This document shows positions 8,771 through 17,517 of a stretch of DNA of 64,000 nucleotides, in pieces (the first letter of the stretch is position 1; each line of letters opens with the position of its first letter). The notes under the pieces were generated by a model. It did not search any database. It worked only from the letters and a program-made list of their open reading frames with translations, and was not told the DNA's origin. The stretch spans positions 1,250,001-1,314,000 of the forward strand of contig NZ_CP152276.1 of NCBI RefSeq assembly GCF_038719015.1, in the 5' to 3' direction. Source of the stretch: Nguyenibacter vanlangensis. GTDB lineage: Bacteria; Pseudomonadota; Alphaproteobacteria; Acetobacterales; Acetobacteraceae. A program made the translations under genes and the position numbers.

Positions 8771-9925
8771 TCAGGCCGGCTGAGCGCGGCCCGCCGCTTT
8801 CTTGACCCGGTCGCGCAATGAATCGGGCAGCGCCAGCCGGAAGGAGATCCGTCCGAGCAATGCCGGATAGCGCCCGGGCGAAACCAGTTTCAGCGCATCC
8901 GCGACGCGGCCGCGGATGGCCAGCCGGGTTGCCGTTCCCAGCAGGTGATCGGCGATTTCCGCCCGGTTTTCCGCCGGAAGACCCGCTGCCGCCGCGCGCA
9001 GGGCGTCGCGGATGAAAAGACAATCCGCGGCCTCGAGCTCATAGGGGCGGTAGAAGGCCAGCGTCACCAGCTTCATGCCCATTGCCAGGGCCAGCCAGGT
9101 GCTCTCGTGATCCGTCAGCGCCGGAGCGGCCGCCCTGTGGAAATCCTGGAGCGAGACGGCCGAGGCGTATCGGTGGGCGTCGGCGATGATGCCGTCGAGA
9201 TCGGGCTGCCCCGCGCGGCGGCGGCGCGCCGAAAGCGCCGCGATCTGCGACCAGAAGGCCAGAGACCGTCCGTTGCGGATCGAGGCGCTGGAAATGCTGG
9301 CGGCGTGGACGCGGTAATTCCCGAAATTTTCGTCGATATTGCGCAGGGTCCCGATTTCGGACAGACGCCAGTAGAGGTCGCTGTCCTCGGCGACGACCAG
9401 CGGACGATAGCCGCCGACCCGATCGAAGGCGGCGCGCCGGATCAGCAGAAAAGGCGCGGGCAGGTAGGGTTCGCGCGCCGGGACCCAGGCCGGGTCGGCC
9501 CGATCCACCCGCGCCAGGCGCACGCGCCCCCCCGTCGGCCGCCCCTGGGCGTCCATATGGCCGCCCGAGCCCGACAGCGCCACGCAGTCCGGCTGTTCCG
9601 CCATGTGGCGGAGCTGGCGTTCGAGCCGGTCGGGGGCGGCCATGTCGTCCGCGTCGAGCCGGGCGAGGAAAGGCGCCGAACAGGCCGCCATGCCGCGCGT
9701 CAACGCGGCGACGATCCCGCCATTCGGCTGGGTGAGGACGACGACCCGCGGATCCTCGGCCGCCAGTTCCGCCAGAATGCGGCCCGTTCCGTCGCGCGAA
9801 CCGTCATCGACCACCACGATCCGGATATCGGAGCGCGTCTGGTTGCGCAGGCTGTCGACCGCCTGGCGGATGGTGGCCTCGGCATTGTAGGCGGGCATCA
9901 GGATATCGACGATCGGTTCGGACAT
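8771..9925 (-). CDS. Family 2 glycosyltransferase
   Basis: A 384-residue GT-A inverting glycosyltransferase. The nucleotide-sugar loop (IVVVDDGSRDGT, near residues 36-47) and the metal-binding LDADD (about residue 92) are intact, followed by a typical acceptor region (VAEDSDLYWRLSE). The C-terminal 150 residues are helical and of no recognised function. A GGGGGG run precedes the start. It lies in the leftward exopolysaccharide operon between the GH5 and flippase genes, so it probably adds one sugar of the repeat unit. The donor sugar is unknown. Confidence 0.88.
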   Translation of the reverse strand: MSEPIVDILMPAYNAEATIRQAVDSLRNQTRSDIRIVVVDDGSRDGTGRILAELAAEDPRVVVLTQPNGGIVAALTRGMAACSAPFLARLDADDMAAPDRLERQLRHMAEQPDCVALSGSGGHMDAQGRPTGGRVRLARVDRADPAWVPAREPYLPAPFLLIRRAAFDRVGGYRPLVVAEDSDLYWRLSEIGTLRNIDENFGNYRVHAASISSASIRNGRSLAFWSQIAALSARRRRAGQPDLDGIIADAHRYASAVSLQDFHRAAAPALTDHESTWLALAMGMKLVTLAFYRPYELEAADCLFIRDALRAAAAGLPAENRAEIADHLLGTATRLAIRGRVADALKLVSPGRYPALLGRISFRLALPDSLRDRVKKAAGRAQPA

Positions 9926-10001
9926 GATTTTGCCCCCCAGATTTTAGCCTCAAGAGTTTGGGCCCATGATTTCGAGTCCAGGATTTCGGGCCCGGTGTCC
10001 G

Positions 10002-11087
10002 CTACCGTATCGTCCGGTCCTGGCCCTGCGGCAGGTAGGCGTCGAGCACCGTCATCTGGGGGCGATCCTGCCCGGTCTTGGTCGGCTCCAGCGTGTACAT
10101 GTACTCCCCCCACAAGGGGCCGGCCGCCCAATAGGTCCAGCCCAGCCATACGGAGCGGTTGTCGCGCAGATAGGCGGCGATCCGGTCGAGGTCCTGCAGG
10201 CACTGATCGTTCCGTCCGACCCCGAACTCGCCGAGGAATCCCTTGTGGTGCGTGGCCTTGAGCCAATCGGTGAAGGAGGCCAGGCGGCCGACCGCCTGAT
10301 CGGCGGGGATGCAGTCCGGACTGCGGCCCGAACTGTCCTGGTCGAAATATTCATGGACCTCGAAGAGCATGTTGTGCGCGGGATCGCGCAGCCTTTCGGC
10401 GACCGGCCCGAACAGGCCGGCGAAGCCATGCGCGGCGTCCCAATTGACGGACGATACCAGGACGGGATTCCGGGCGCCCGATTGCCGGGCGCCCAGGATC
10501 GCCTGCTGGGCGATGTCCCCCCAATCCTGCGCCGAACTCTGCTGCGGTTCATTCATCAGGCCGAACCAGACATAGGGCCGGTCGCGGAACGCGGCGCCCA
10601 GGCGGGTCCATAAATCCCGGAAATCGGCGGCGGATACGCTGTCGCCGCCGATCAGCGTGCCCCGGTAGCGGCCATAATCATGGATATCGAGAATGACCGT
10701 CCCGCCGACCGCGTGCACCTGGCTTATGAAATTATCGATCCGCCCCAGATAGGCGGCGTCCAGGGGCGTGCGCAATGCGGGTTGCAGCCGTTCCCACAGC
10801 ACCGACAGGCGGAAGATGTTCATGCCCTTGTCGTGGAAATAGGTGATCTCGGCCGGTTTCGGGAAAAGATAGTCATACCCGTAGCGGCCGGGAATCTTGT
10901 TGGACGAATAGGCCGCCCCGGCCAGATTGACCCCCCTGTAATCCTGGGCCCGGGCGGAAGCCGGCATTTCGGCGATAACCAGGGTTGGGACCAGGGTTGG
11001 GACCAGGGTTGGGACCAGTGTCGAGGCCAGGGTAGGGGCCAGGGTAAGGGCCAGGGCGGCGGAACGCGTCAACATGCCAAGAAACAT
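10002..11087 (-). CDS. Secreted GH5 endoglucanase-like glycoside hydrolase
   Basis: A family 5 glycoside hydrolase of 361 residues, of the kind that cleaves beta-1,4-glucan-type backbones. The acid/base E180 (FGLMNEPQ) and nucleophile E287 (FLGEFGVG) are present, with the IHDYGR motif (135-140) also typical. An N-terminal signal peptide ends near ASARAQ (residue 48), so the enzyme acts outside the cytoplasm. The hydrophobic core of that signal is built from repeats of TLxP encoded by a 12-bp tandem array. Encoded between the polymerase and a GT2 gene, it may trim or release polymer or remove stalled chains; hydrolases with that role occur in many export loci. Start: ATG at 11087 with GGGGAA upstream, or ATG at 11075. 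Confidence 0.9.
   Translation of the reverse strand: MFLGMLTRSAALALTLAPTLASTLVPTLVPTLVPTLVIAEMPASARAQDYRGVNLAGAAYSSNKIPGRYGYDYLFPKPAEITYFHDKGMNIFRLSVLWERLQPALRTPLDAAYLGRIDNFISQVHAVGGTVILDIHDYGRYRGTLIGGDSVSAADFRDLWTRLGAAFRDRPYVWFGLMNEPQQSSAQDWGDIAQQAILGARQSGARNPVLVSSVNWDAAHGFAGLFGPVAERLRDPAHNMLFEVHEYFDQDSSGRSPDCIPADQAVGRLASFTDWLKATHHKGFLGEFGVGRNDQCLQDLDRIAAYLRDNRSVWLGWTYWAAGPLWGEYMYTLEPTKTGQDRPQMTVLDAYLPQGQDRTIR
10978..11056. repeat. 12-bp tandem repeat inside the GH5 signal peptide
   Basis: The unit ACCAGGGTTGGG is repeated three times exactly from 10978, followed by three diverged copies. On the coding strand it encodes TLVP-type tetrapeptides, so copy changes lengthen or shorten the signal-peptide core without a frameshift. 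Confidence 0.9.
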
Positions 11088-11108
11088 CGGTATTTTCCCC
11101 GCAATGGA

Positions 11109-12410
11109 TCAGATCGCGGCGCCCGGCAGGGGACCGGCGCGGCCGGCCCATGCCATTTTCGGGGCGGGGCGCCATGTTTTTGCCGGCCGGATCGTCTCGG
11201 TCACGCCGTAGAGGAACCACAGGAGTGCCGCGGTCTTGATCGTGAACACCGAGGCGCCGATGCAGAGCGACGTGGCGAAATAGACCGAGATCATGGATTT
11301 CATGATCGCGCCCTCATGCGTGAGGGGCCGGCGGAAGGAGAATAATCCGAGATAGAACAAAGTCAGGATGGCGCCGAGATTGTTCAGCACATAGGCATAG
11401 CCCGTGTCGGCCGTATAGACCTGGGACGGCGCCAGCGCGAACCATTGCCCGACATTCCAGTAATCCAGCAATCGCCCCGAGAAGACCAGGCGCCCGGAAA
11501 AATCGTCGTTGATGATCGCGGGCAGCACGCCGGGCAGTTCGTGCATCGAGCCGACCAATGTCAGCGCCGTCGCGACGAGGATCGGCAGGATGAAGGACAC
11601 CATGGGCATCTTGCAGAACGGGCTGAGGCGGAGCAGGAGCATGGCGGCGCAGCATCCCGACGCGAAGCGGGAATCGGCCAGGATGAAGCACAGCACCGAA
11701 AGCCCGTAGAGCGCCACATAGCGGCGTCCCGGCTGGTTGCGCGACACGCTGAGGCACCAGGCGAACACGATGGCGGAGAAATTCCCCAGCGAATCCGGTT
11801 CGAGAAAAATCGAGGACACGCGATGCGAGCCGAATATCGACTGAAAGAACGTCCGGCTGGCGGCGGCGCCGCGATTGCCGCTGAGGAAGAGATTGGTGTT
11901 GCTGTAGTTCACCGTATCGCTGGCGATGACGCCTTTCTGCACGTAGTAATCCCATATATTGAACATCTGGGAATAAAGGCCGGTCAGAACCAGTTCCATG
12001 AACCCGACCAGCAGGACCAGGACCATGATGATCCAGATCGTGGACCGGGCCGTGCGTTCGGTCGCCATGCGGCCCAGGCCGTAGAAGATGTACATGATGC
12101 CGACATCATGGACGATCTTGAAGCTGATGGCCGGGTTCACGAGCTTGGCCCCGAGCAGGAAACCGACCGTGACCGCGATGATCCAGAACGCCGGACGATC
12201 GATCCGGTTGCGGATCATATAGAAGCCCGTCCCCATGATCATGATTTCGACCAGGGCGATCAGAGGATTTCCGACATGCACCCAGTGGCGGGTGGAAATG
12301 AAGCAAAGCGCGAGATTGAACGACGCCCCGGCGATGACGAGGTATTTTCCGCCCTTGCGAAGGTCGGCCGGGGATGCGGCCCGTTCGGCCACCGCGAGAG
12401 ACATGCTCAT
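11109..12410 (-). CDS. Wzy/GumE-like exopolysaccharide polymerase
   Basis: A 433-residue integral membrane protein with about 10-12 predicted helices and a large periplasmic segment (about residues 150-205). The motif SSIFLEPDSLGNFSAI is characteristic of Wzy/O-antigen-ligase-type polymerases, where a periplasmic arginine/glutamate-rich region handles the lipid-linked repeat unit. By position and topology it corresponds to GumE of the xanthan system. Its start overlaps the acyltransferase stop by 4 bp, so they are translationally coupled; the GH5 gene follows 21 bp later. Sequence conservation in this family is low, so the name rests on topology, one motif and context. Confidence 0.8.
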   Translation of the reverse strand: MSMSLAVAERAASPADLRKGGKYLVIAGASFNLALCFISTRHWVHVGNPLIALVEIMIMGTGFYMIRNRIDRPAFWIIAVTVGFLLGAKLVNPAISFKIVHDVGIMYIFYGLGRMATERTARSTIWIIMVLVLLVGFMELVLTGLYSQMFNIWDYYVQKGVIASDTVNYSNTNLFLSGNRGAAASRTFFQSIFGSHRVSSIFLEPDSLGNFSAIVFAWCLSVSRNQPGRRYVALYGLSVLCFILADSRFASGCCAAMLLLRLSPFCKMPMVSFILPILVATALTLVGSMHELPGVLPAIINDDFSGRLVFSGRLLDYWNVGQWFALAPSQVYTADTGYAYVLNNLGAILTLFYLGLFSFRRPLTHEGAIMKSMISVYFATSLCIGASVFTIKTAALLWFLYGVTETIRPAKTWRPAPKMAWAGRAGPLPGAAI

Positions 12411-13603
12411 CCTTCCAGTTCACGGGCCAGTTCAGGGGCCGTCGGAAGCGCGGGGTTCAGCCTGGCATTCTCCCACGCGGGTCGCGGATCGGACGACAGG
12501 CGGCGCGCCAGGGACCGCCCGAGATTATGCAGCGGCAATTCGACCCAGCGATATGTCACGCTGGAAACGGCCAGCGTGACGGCGATCGTCAGGACCGCCA
12601 GCATCGCCTGCGTCAGATCGGGCGCGGCGAGCAGAAGCCGCGTGCCCATGCGATGTTGGAAAAAATCAAACAATGCCAGCAAAATAGGCAAATGCAGCAA
12701 ATAGACACTGTATGAGAGTTCGCCCACCCATACCATGCGCCGATGGGTGAGCACGGCGAAGGACCGGCCCGAGGCGTACAGATCGCGGACGATCACGAAC
12801 GCCGCCAGCGATTCGATGATATTATAGACCTGTTCCGGCACGGCGTGCCCGCCGAGCGCCAGCCGGTCATAGAGCAGGATCACCGTCGCGGCGGCCGGGA
12901 TTGCCGGCGATGCCGCCCACGCCACGGACGGGAGCAGGGGGATCAGGGCGCCGATCGCAAAGGACAGGCCGAAATTCAGGCCGATTTCCGAGGGCATCGG
13001 CACCAGCGCCAGTACGAAGAACCCGGCCAGCGCCCAAGGACGGACGCGCGCATGACGCATCAGCACCAGAATGAGCGGGAAAACGACCGAAAAGATCAGT
13101 TCCACCCGAAGGGACCACATCGGCCCGTTATAGCGCGTATACGCGCCGAGCAGCGCCAGGGCGACATGGGACGGGGACACCGGCGCCCCCAGATTGCGTG
13201 CGAGCCAATCCACGAAGACGCCGACATTCATGCTGTCGCGCACATAGACCGTCACGGCGATGGAAAAGGCGACGGAAACCCACAGGAGGGGAAAGATGCG
13301 GAACACGCGCTTCAGATAGAAGCCGAGAACGGTGTCGCGATCGAATCGGCGGACGCGACGGAGGGACAGCGACAAGACGCAGCCGCTCAATACGAAGAAA
13401 AGCAGGACGGCCGCCTGCGCATTGAAGGCGTACGTCACCAGGTCATGAATGAGGCGCCCCCCCGGCGTCCGCGGCACCGGATCGTAACGGATGACCTGGA
13501 TGACGTGCCCCGCCAGGACGACCAGGCAGGCGACCCCGCGCAGCGACGTCAGTTGCTGCAAATAGGCTTTTTCGGAACGCGCCTCGAACAGATGGTCCGA
13601 CAT
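12407..13603 (-). CDS. Acyltransferase-3 family protein (OafA/GumF-like)
   Basis: A 398-residue membrane acyltransferase with about 10 helices. It has the family's early SLRGVACLVVLAGH motif with its essential-type Arg and His, a middle WVGELSYSVYLLHLPI, and the terminal VTYRWVELPLHNLGR. It probably O-acetylates a sugar of the repeat unit; acetan and xanthan are both acetylated. It is the first gene of the leftward operon, overlapping the polymerase by 4 bp, and is separated by a 525-bp divergent promoter region from gumK. It has the full family length, unlike the truncated relative at 5.1-5.8 kb. Confidence 0.9.
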   Translation of the reverse strand: MSDHLFEARSEKAYLQQLTSLRGVACLVVLAGHVIQVIRYDPVPRTPGGRLIHDLVTYAFNAQAAVLLFFVLSGCVLSLSLRRVRRFDRDTVLGFYLKRVFRIFPLLWVSVAFSIAVTVYVRDSMNVGVFVDWLARNLGAPVSPSHVALALLGAYTRYNGPMWSLRVELIFSVVFPLILVLMRHARVRPWALAGFFVLALVPMPSEIGLNFGLSFAIGALIPLLPSVAWAASPAIPAAATVILLYDRLALGGHAVPEQVYNIIESLAAFVIVRDLYASGRSFAVLTHRRMVWVGELSYSVYLLHLPILLALFDFFQHRMGTRLLLAAPDLTQAMLAVLTIAVTLAVSSVTYRWVELPLHNLGRSLARRLSSDPRPAWENARLNPALPTAPELARELEG

Positions 13604-14128
13604 TCATCGTCTCTCCGCCAGAAGAAACCCCCCGGCACAGGCCGGGATCAGACAGACATAAATACAAAACATATCGCGACACTATCGCCCGACGGCGCAT
13701 GAAGTTCGCCGGCCAGCCCGACCAACGGGTGTGAAAAACGTTTTAAAGGCTGGAATGCCGCACGCAGCCGCTGACATGGCGTGACTACGTATTTTTGTAT
13801 CACCTACCCCTTCCCGCCCGCGCATTGCAAGCTCAAGGTTCCGTGATGCGATATCTTTTTTTCCAACAGGCGAAATAGTTTCTTGATTCCGGAGTGCGGA
13901 TGGTCAACAAATTGCCTTATTCAGGGTGCAAGTGCAGATACGCTTTGTTAACTCGCTGAGTTTAAACGTTCCTGAGTTTCATATAAGCGTCACTCCAAGA
14001 TGTCCGGCCGTCCGCCGCCGTGTGAGACGGTTTGCCTGAATCGATTACGTCCAGACACAATTACGTCCTGACCTTTCATTGCAATCTTTCCTGCGTTCTT
14101 TGCAACGAAGTAGAGGCGGAATGTTCGT
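13604..14128. other. Divergent promoter region between two EPS operons
   Basis: A 525-bp gene-free, less GC-rich region. On the right-hand side, TGTGAGACG (14021-14029) is followed by TTGCCT (14032-14037), 18 bp, and CACAAT (14056-14061), a plausible weak promoter for gumK with an upstream activator-type site. The leftward promoter for the acyltransferase operon is not obvious. Confidence 0.5.
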
Positions 14129-15235
14129 ATGACCGTTTCACTGGTTATATCGGTGCATGACTATCGCTCTCGCCGGAAGGCGAGCGTGCATTTCATTACC
14201 GCCGAAATGGCGAAACGGGGAAAGACGCGTTTCTTCTCGGTCGGGCTGAGCCGGCTGTCGGAGCACAGGGGCGACACGCGGGCCGACCTGGCCCCGCGGG
14301 CCAACCGCGTGGAATATGTCGACGGCGTGGAATGTTTCTTGTGGAGAACGAGCTGGCATCCGTTCAACATGCGGCGGCCGGCCCTGGCGCCCGTGGAAGA
14401 ATCGCTGTTCTGGCTTTATCGGCGGCTGATTCCGCGCATTCCCAGGCAATGGCTGCGCGAAGCGGACACGGTCTTCATCGAGTCCGGCATGGCGCCGGTT
14501 TTCATCGAGGATGTGCGGAAGCTGAACCCTGCGGCGCGCATCATCTATCTGGCGTCGGACGACCTGGATGTCATCGATGCGGCCGGGACGATCAAGCGGC
14601 GGTTCCGCGCCAATTTCGACAGCATCGATACCGTTCGCCTGCCGTCGCGCCTTTTGCAGGACGGCATGCCGCATAATCGGACATCATACTTCATTCCGCA
14701 CGGGATCGACCGTACGATCGCCCAGAGCGACTATCCGACGCCGTATGGGAACCGGCGAAGCTGCGTCTCGGTCGGGTCCATGCTGTTCGATGCGAGTTTC
14801 TTCACGATCGCGTCCTCGCTGTTCCCGGACATCGATTTTCACGTCATCGGCGCGGGCAAGGCCGCGAACGGGCTGTCGGCCGCCAACATCATCGTGCATG
14901 AGGAGATGCCGTTCGCGCAGACCCTGCCCTATGTCCAGCATGCGGCCTTTGGCGTGGCACCGTATCTGGACCGGCAGACGCCGCGGTATCTGATCGATAC
15001 ATCCTTGAAATTGCGCCAGTTCGGCATGTTCGGGATACCGGCGGTGTGCCCCGAATTCGCCCTGGGGGATCAGCCGGGGCGCTATGGCTACCGTCCCGGC
15101 GTACCGGAGACGATCCGCGACGCCATAGACAAGGCACTGGCGCATCGCGCGCCGATACGGCCGCACATGCTGGGCTGGGACGAGGTCGTGGACCGGATCA
15201 TCACGCCGAAAGCCTATGCGGACACCAGTCTTTGA
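14129..15235 (+). CDS. gumK: GumK-like glucuronosyltransferase
   Basis: A 368-residue GT70 enzyme that transfers glucuronic acid from UDP-glucuronate to a mannose-ended lipid-linked trisaccharide in xanthan and acetan synthesis. The match to Xanthomonas GumK is recognisable along the whole chain: SVHDYRSRRKASVHFIT at the N-terminus, YLASDDLDVI (D144 aligning, from memory, with the catalytic-base aspartate of GumK), VGSMLFDASFF, and HAAFGVAPYLDRQTPRYL. It acts at the inner face of the membrane. It is the first gene of a four-gene operon ending with ugd, which makes its donor substrate. A GAGGCGG ribosome site precedes the start. In acetan producers the equivalent gene is called aceC. Confidence 0.9.
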   Translation: MTVSLVISVHDYRSRRKASVHFITAEMAKRGKTRFFSVGLSRLSEHRGDTRADLAPRANRVEYVDGVECFLWRTSWHPFNMRRPALAPVEESLFWLYRRLIPRIPRQWLREADTVFIESGMAPVFIEDVRKLNPAARIIYLASDDLDVIDAAGTIKRRFRANFDSIDTVRLPSRLLQDGMPHNRTSYFIPHGIDRTIAQSDYPTPYGNRRSCVSVGSMLFDASFFTIASSLFPDIDFHVIGAGKAANGLSAANIIVHEEMPFAQTLPYVQHAAFGVAPYLDRQTPRYLIDTSLKLRQFGMFGIPAVCPEFALGDQPGRYGYRPGVPETIRDAIDKALAHRAPIRPHMLGWDEVVDRIITPKAYADTSL

Positions 15236-15293
15236 CGCCAACGCAGCCCGCCAGGGGCAAGTCGACGGGGCCAGTCGACGGGAGGAGGAACGG

Positions 15294-16475
15294 ATGCTTC
15301 AGCAGGTCGGCGACCAGGATTGCCCGACGGTGGGGATCTATCGCACCGAAATTCTGCCCTTGTCCGAGACCTTCGTACGGGACCAGTCCCTGGCGCTGAC
15401 GCGCTGGAAGCCCGTCATGATCGGTGAAAGGCTGATCGACAAGCTGCCTCTGGAGGGATTGCCGGCCCGCGCCCGCTATCGGGGGCCCGCCACCCTGCCC
15501 CAGCGGGCGCGCAGCATGCTGGCCCGCAGCCTGAACCGTGCGCCGCCGGGCCTGGCGCGGATCGCGCAGCATGTGCGGCCGGCCCTGATCCATGCGCATT
15601 TCGGCTTTGACGGGGTCGAGATCTGGCACCTGGCGCGTCGCCTGTCGATTCCGCTGCTGGTCACGCTGCACGGGTCGGACATCACGACCGACATGGCGTG
15701 GTTCGCCGCCGGCCGATCCGGGCGACGATGGAAAAACTATCCGAGCCGCCTGCGGCGTCTGGCCGCCAGTCCCGACGTGACGTTCGTTGCCGTATCGGGA
15801 CATATCCGCGACGCGGCGATCGCGGTCGGACTGCCGGCGGAGCGGATCCATGTCCGCCATATCGGCATCAATCCCGACCGTTTCATTCCGGGCCCGGTCT
15901 CTCCGGGCGCGCGGCCGCCGATCATCCTGTTTCTGGGCCGGCTGGTGGAAAAGAAGGGATGCCGGTTTCTGATCGACGCCTTTCACCAGGTGCGCGCGGC
16001 CTTGCCCGAGGCGCGGCTGATCGTCGCGGGAGACGGCCCCGAGCGGGCCCTTCTGGAAGAGCGGGCGGCGCTGATCGGCAATGTGACCTTTACCGGCGCG
16101 GTGCCGCGCGAGCGCGTCATAGCGCTGATGGGCGAGGCGCGGGTCTTTTGCCTGCCGAGCGTCACGGCGCGCAGCGGGGACGCCGAAGGGCTGCCGCTGG
16201 TGCTGCTGGAGGCCCAGGCCAGCGGCGTGCCGGTGGTGACGTCGGCCCGAGGCGGCGTCACGGAGGGGATCGCGGACGGGGAAACGGGCTTCGCCTTCGC
16301 CGAGGGCGACGTCGCGACGCTGCGGGACCGGCTGCTGGACGTTCTGACGGACGACGCGCTGGCGGACCGGATGGGTGCGGCCGGACGGCGCTTCGTGCAG
16401 AAGAATCACGATATCCGCATATGCACCAACGCATTGGAGGATCTGTACGACCGCCTGGCCCGGGTGCACGCATGA
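15294..16475 (+). CDS. Family 4 glycosyltransferase
   Basis: A GT-B retaining glycosyltransferase of 393 residues. The Rossmann half before the donor site contains LFLGRLVEKKGCRFLIDA, and the EX7E-type donor motif lies in the segment AEGLPLVLLEAQASGVPVV. The family resembles colanic-acid WcaL-type transferases. The frame is open back to 15216, overlapping gumK, but the ATG at 15294 has a perfect GGAGGAGGAA ribosome site and fits the family start (TVGIYRTEILPLSETFVRDQ). It ends in an ATGA overlap with the next GT2 gene. It probably extends the side chain beyond the glucuronic acid; donor unknown. Confidence 0.88.
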   Translation: MLQQVGDQDCPTVGIYRTEILPLSETFVRDQSLALTRWKPVMIGERLIDKLPLEGLPARARYRGPATLPQRARSMLARSLNRAPPGLARIAQHVRPALIHAHFGFDGVEIWHLARRLSIPLLVTLHGSDITTDMAWFAAGRSGRRWKNYPSRLRRLAASPDVTFVAVSGHIRDAAIAVGLPAERIHVRHIGINPDRFIPGPVSPGARPPIILFLGRLVEKKGCRFLIDAFHQVRAALPEARLIVAGDGPERALLEERAALIGNVTFTGAVPRERVIALMGEARVFCLPSVTARSGDAEGLPLVLLEAQASGVPVVTSARGGVTEGIADGETGFAFAEGDVATLRDRLLDVLTDDALADRMGAAGRRFVQKNHDIRICTNALEDLYDRLARVHA

Positions 16476-17449
16476 CCGACAGCTTCAGCGTTTCCGTCAT
16501 CATCCCCGTCTATAACGCCGTGTCCTTCGTCGAGCGGGCGATCGGGTCGGTCCTGGAGCAGAGTCTGCCGGCCGTGGAGATCCTGGTCGTCGATGATTGC
16601 TCGACCGATGCGACGGCCCAGGTCGTGGCGACGCTGGCGCAGCGTCATCCGTCCATCCGCCCGATGCGGGCGGCGGTGAACGGCGGACCGGCCGCCGCGC
16701 GCAACCTGGGCATCGCGCAGGCCACGGGGGACTGGATCGCGATCCTGGACGCGGACGACGCCTATGCGCCCGACCGGCTGGAGGCGATGGCGCGCATGGC
16801 GGCCGCCGACCCGGACAGCGATATCCTGGCGGATGACCTGCTCTATTACGACGCGGGCGCCGGGATGGTGACCGGGCGGGCCATCGGCGCCGCGCACATG
16901 CAGGACCGGACGGTCACGCCGGCCGATTATCTTGCGCATAACCTGGCCGACGGGCGCGGCGCCGACTGGGGATTGCTGAAGCCGGTCATCCGGCGCGCGT
17001 TCCTGATGAAGACGGGGCTGCGCTATCCGGTCGGGCAGCGTCATGGGGAGGATTTCACCTTCATGATGCATCTTCTGCTGGAGGGGGCGCGGTTCAGGAT
17101 CCTGGATACGGCGCATTACCTCTACACGCAGCGGGAGGGCGCCGTCAGCCGGCGGGAATCGACCATGACGCGGACGACGATCGCCTATGCCGCGCTGGCG
17201 CAGTCGGCGCTGGAACTGACGAGTCATCCCGCGATCAAGGCGCAGCCCGGCCTTGACGCGCTGTTGCGCAGGCGTGCCGAAGGATTGCTGCGGCTCGACG
17301 ATGCGCATTTCTTTTCACAGGCCATCCGCAAGGGCGCCCTGGCCGCGCTTCTTACGAGGGCCCTGCATCGCCCTTCTTTCGTTCCGCGCGTGGGGCGGCA
17401 GATCGGACGGGCGATGCAGCGCCGGGTGGCGCGGCGGCGCTCGGCGTGA
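16472..17449 (+). CDS. Family 2 glycosyltransferase
   Basis: A 325-residue GT-A transferase. The donor loop (ILVVDDCSTDAT) and metal site (ILDADDAYAPDRLE) are intact, and an acceptor-side RHGEDFTFMMHLL follows. The C-terminal 80 residues are basic (RRRVARRRSA at the end), suggesting membrane-surface association. The start codon overlaps the stop of the preceding GT4 gene by 4 bp, so translation is probably coupled. The long frame upstream of the ATG is a high-GC shadow of the GT4 gene. It likely adds one of the later side-chain sugars. Confidence 0.88.
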   Translation: MTDSFSVSVIIPVYNAVSFVERAIGSVLEQSLPAVEILVVDDCSTDATAQVVATLAQRHPSIRPMRAAVNGGPAAARNLGIAQATGDWIAILDADDAYAPDRLEAMARMAAADPDSDILADDLLYYDAGAGMVTGRAIGAAHMQDRTVTPADYLAHNLADGRGADWGLLKPVIRRAFLMKTGLRYPVGQRHGEDFTFMMHLLLEGARFRILDTAHYLYTQREGAVSRRESTMTRTTIAYAALAQSALELTSHPAIKAQPGLDALLRRRAEGLLRLDDAHFFSQAIRKGALAALLTRALHRPSFVPRVGRQIGRAMQRRVARRRSA

Positions 17450-17517
17450 GCGGAATGAAATTGCCGGCCCATGCGGGACCACATGCGGGCCCGCACCACA
17501 AAGCTGAGGAGTGAACC

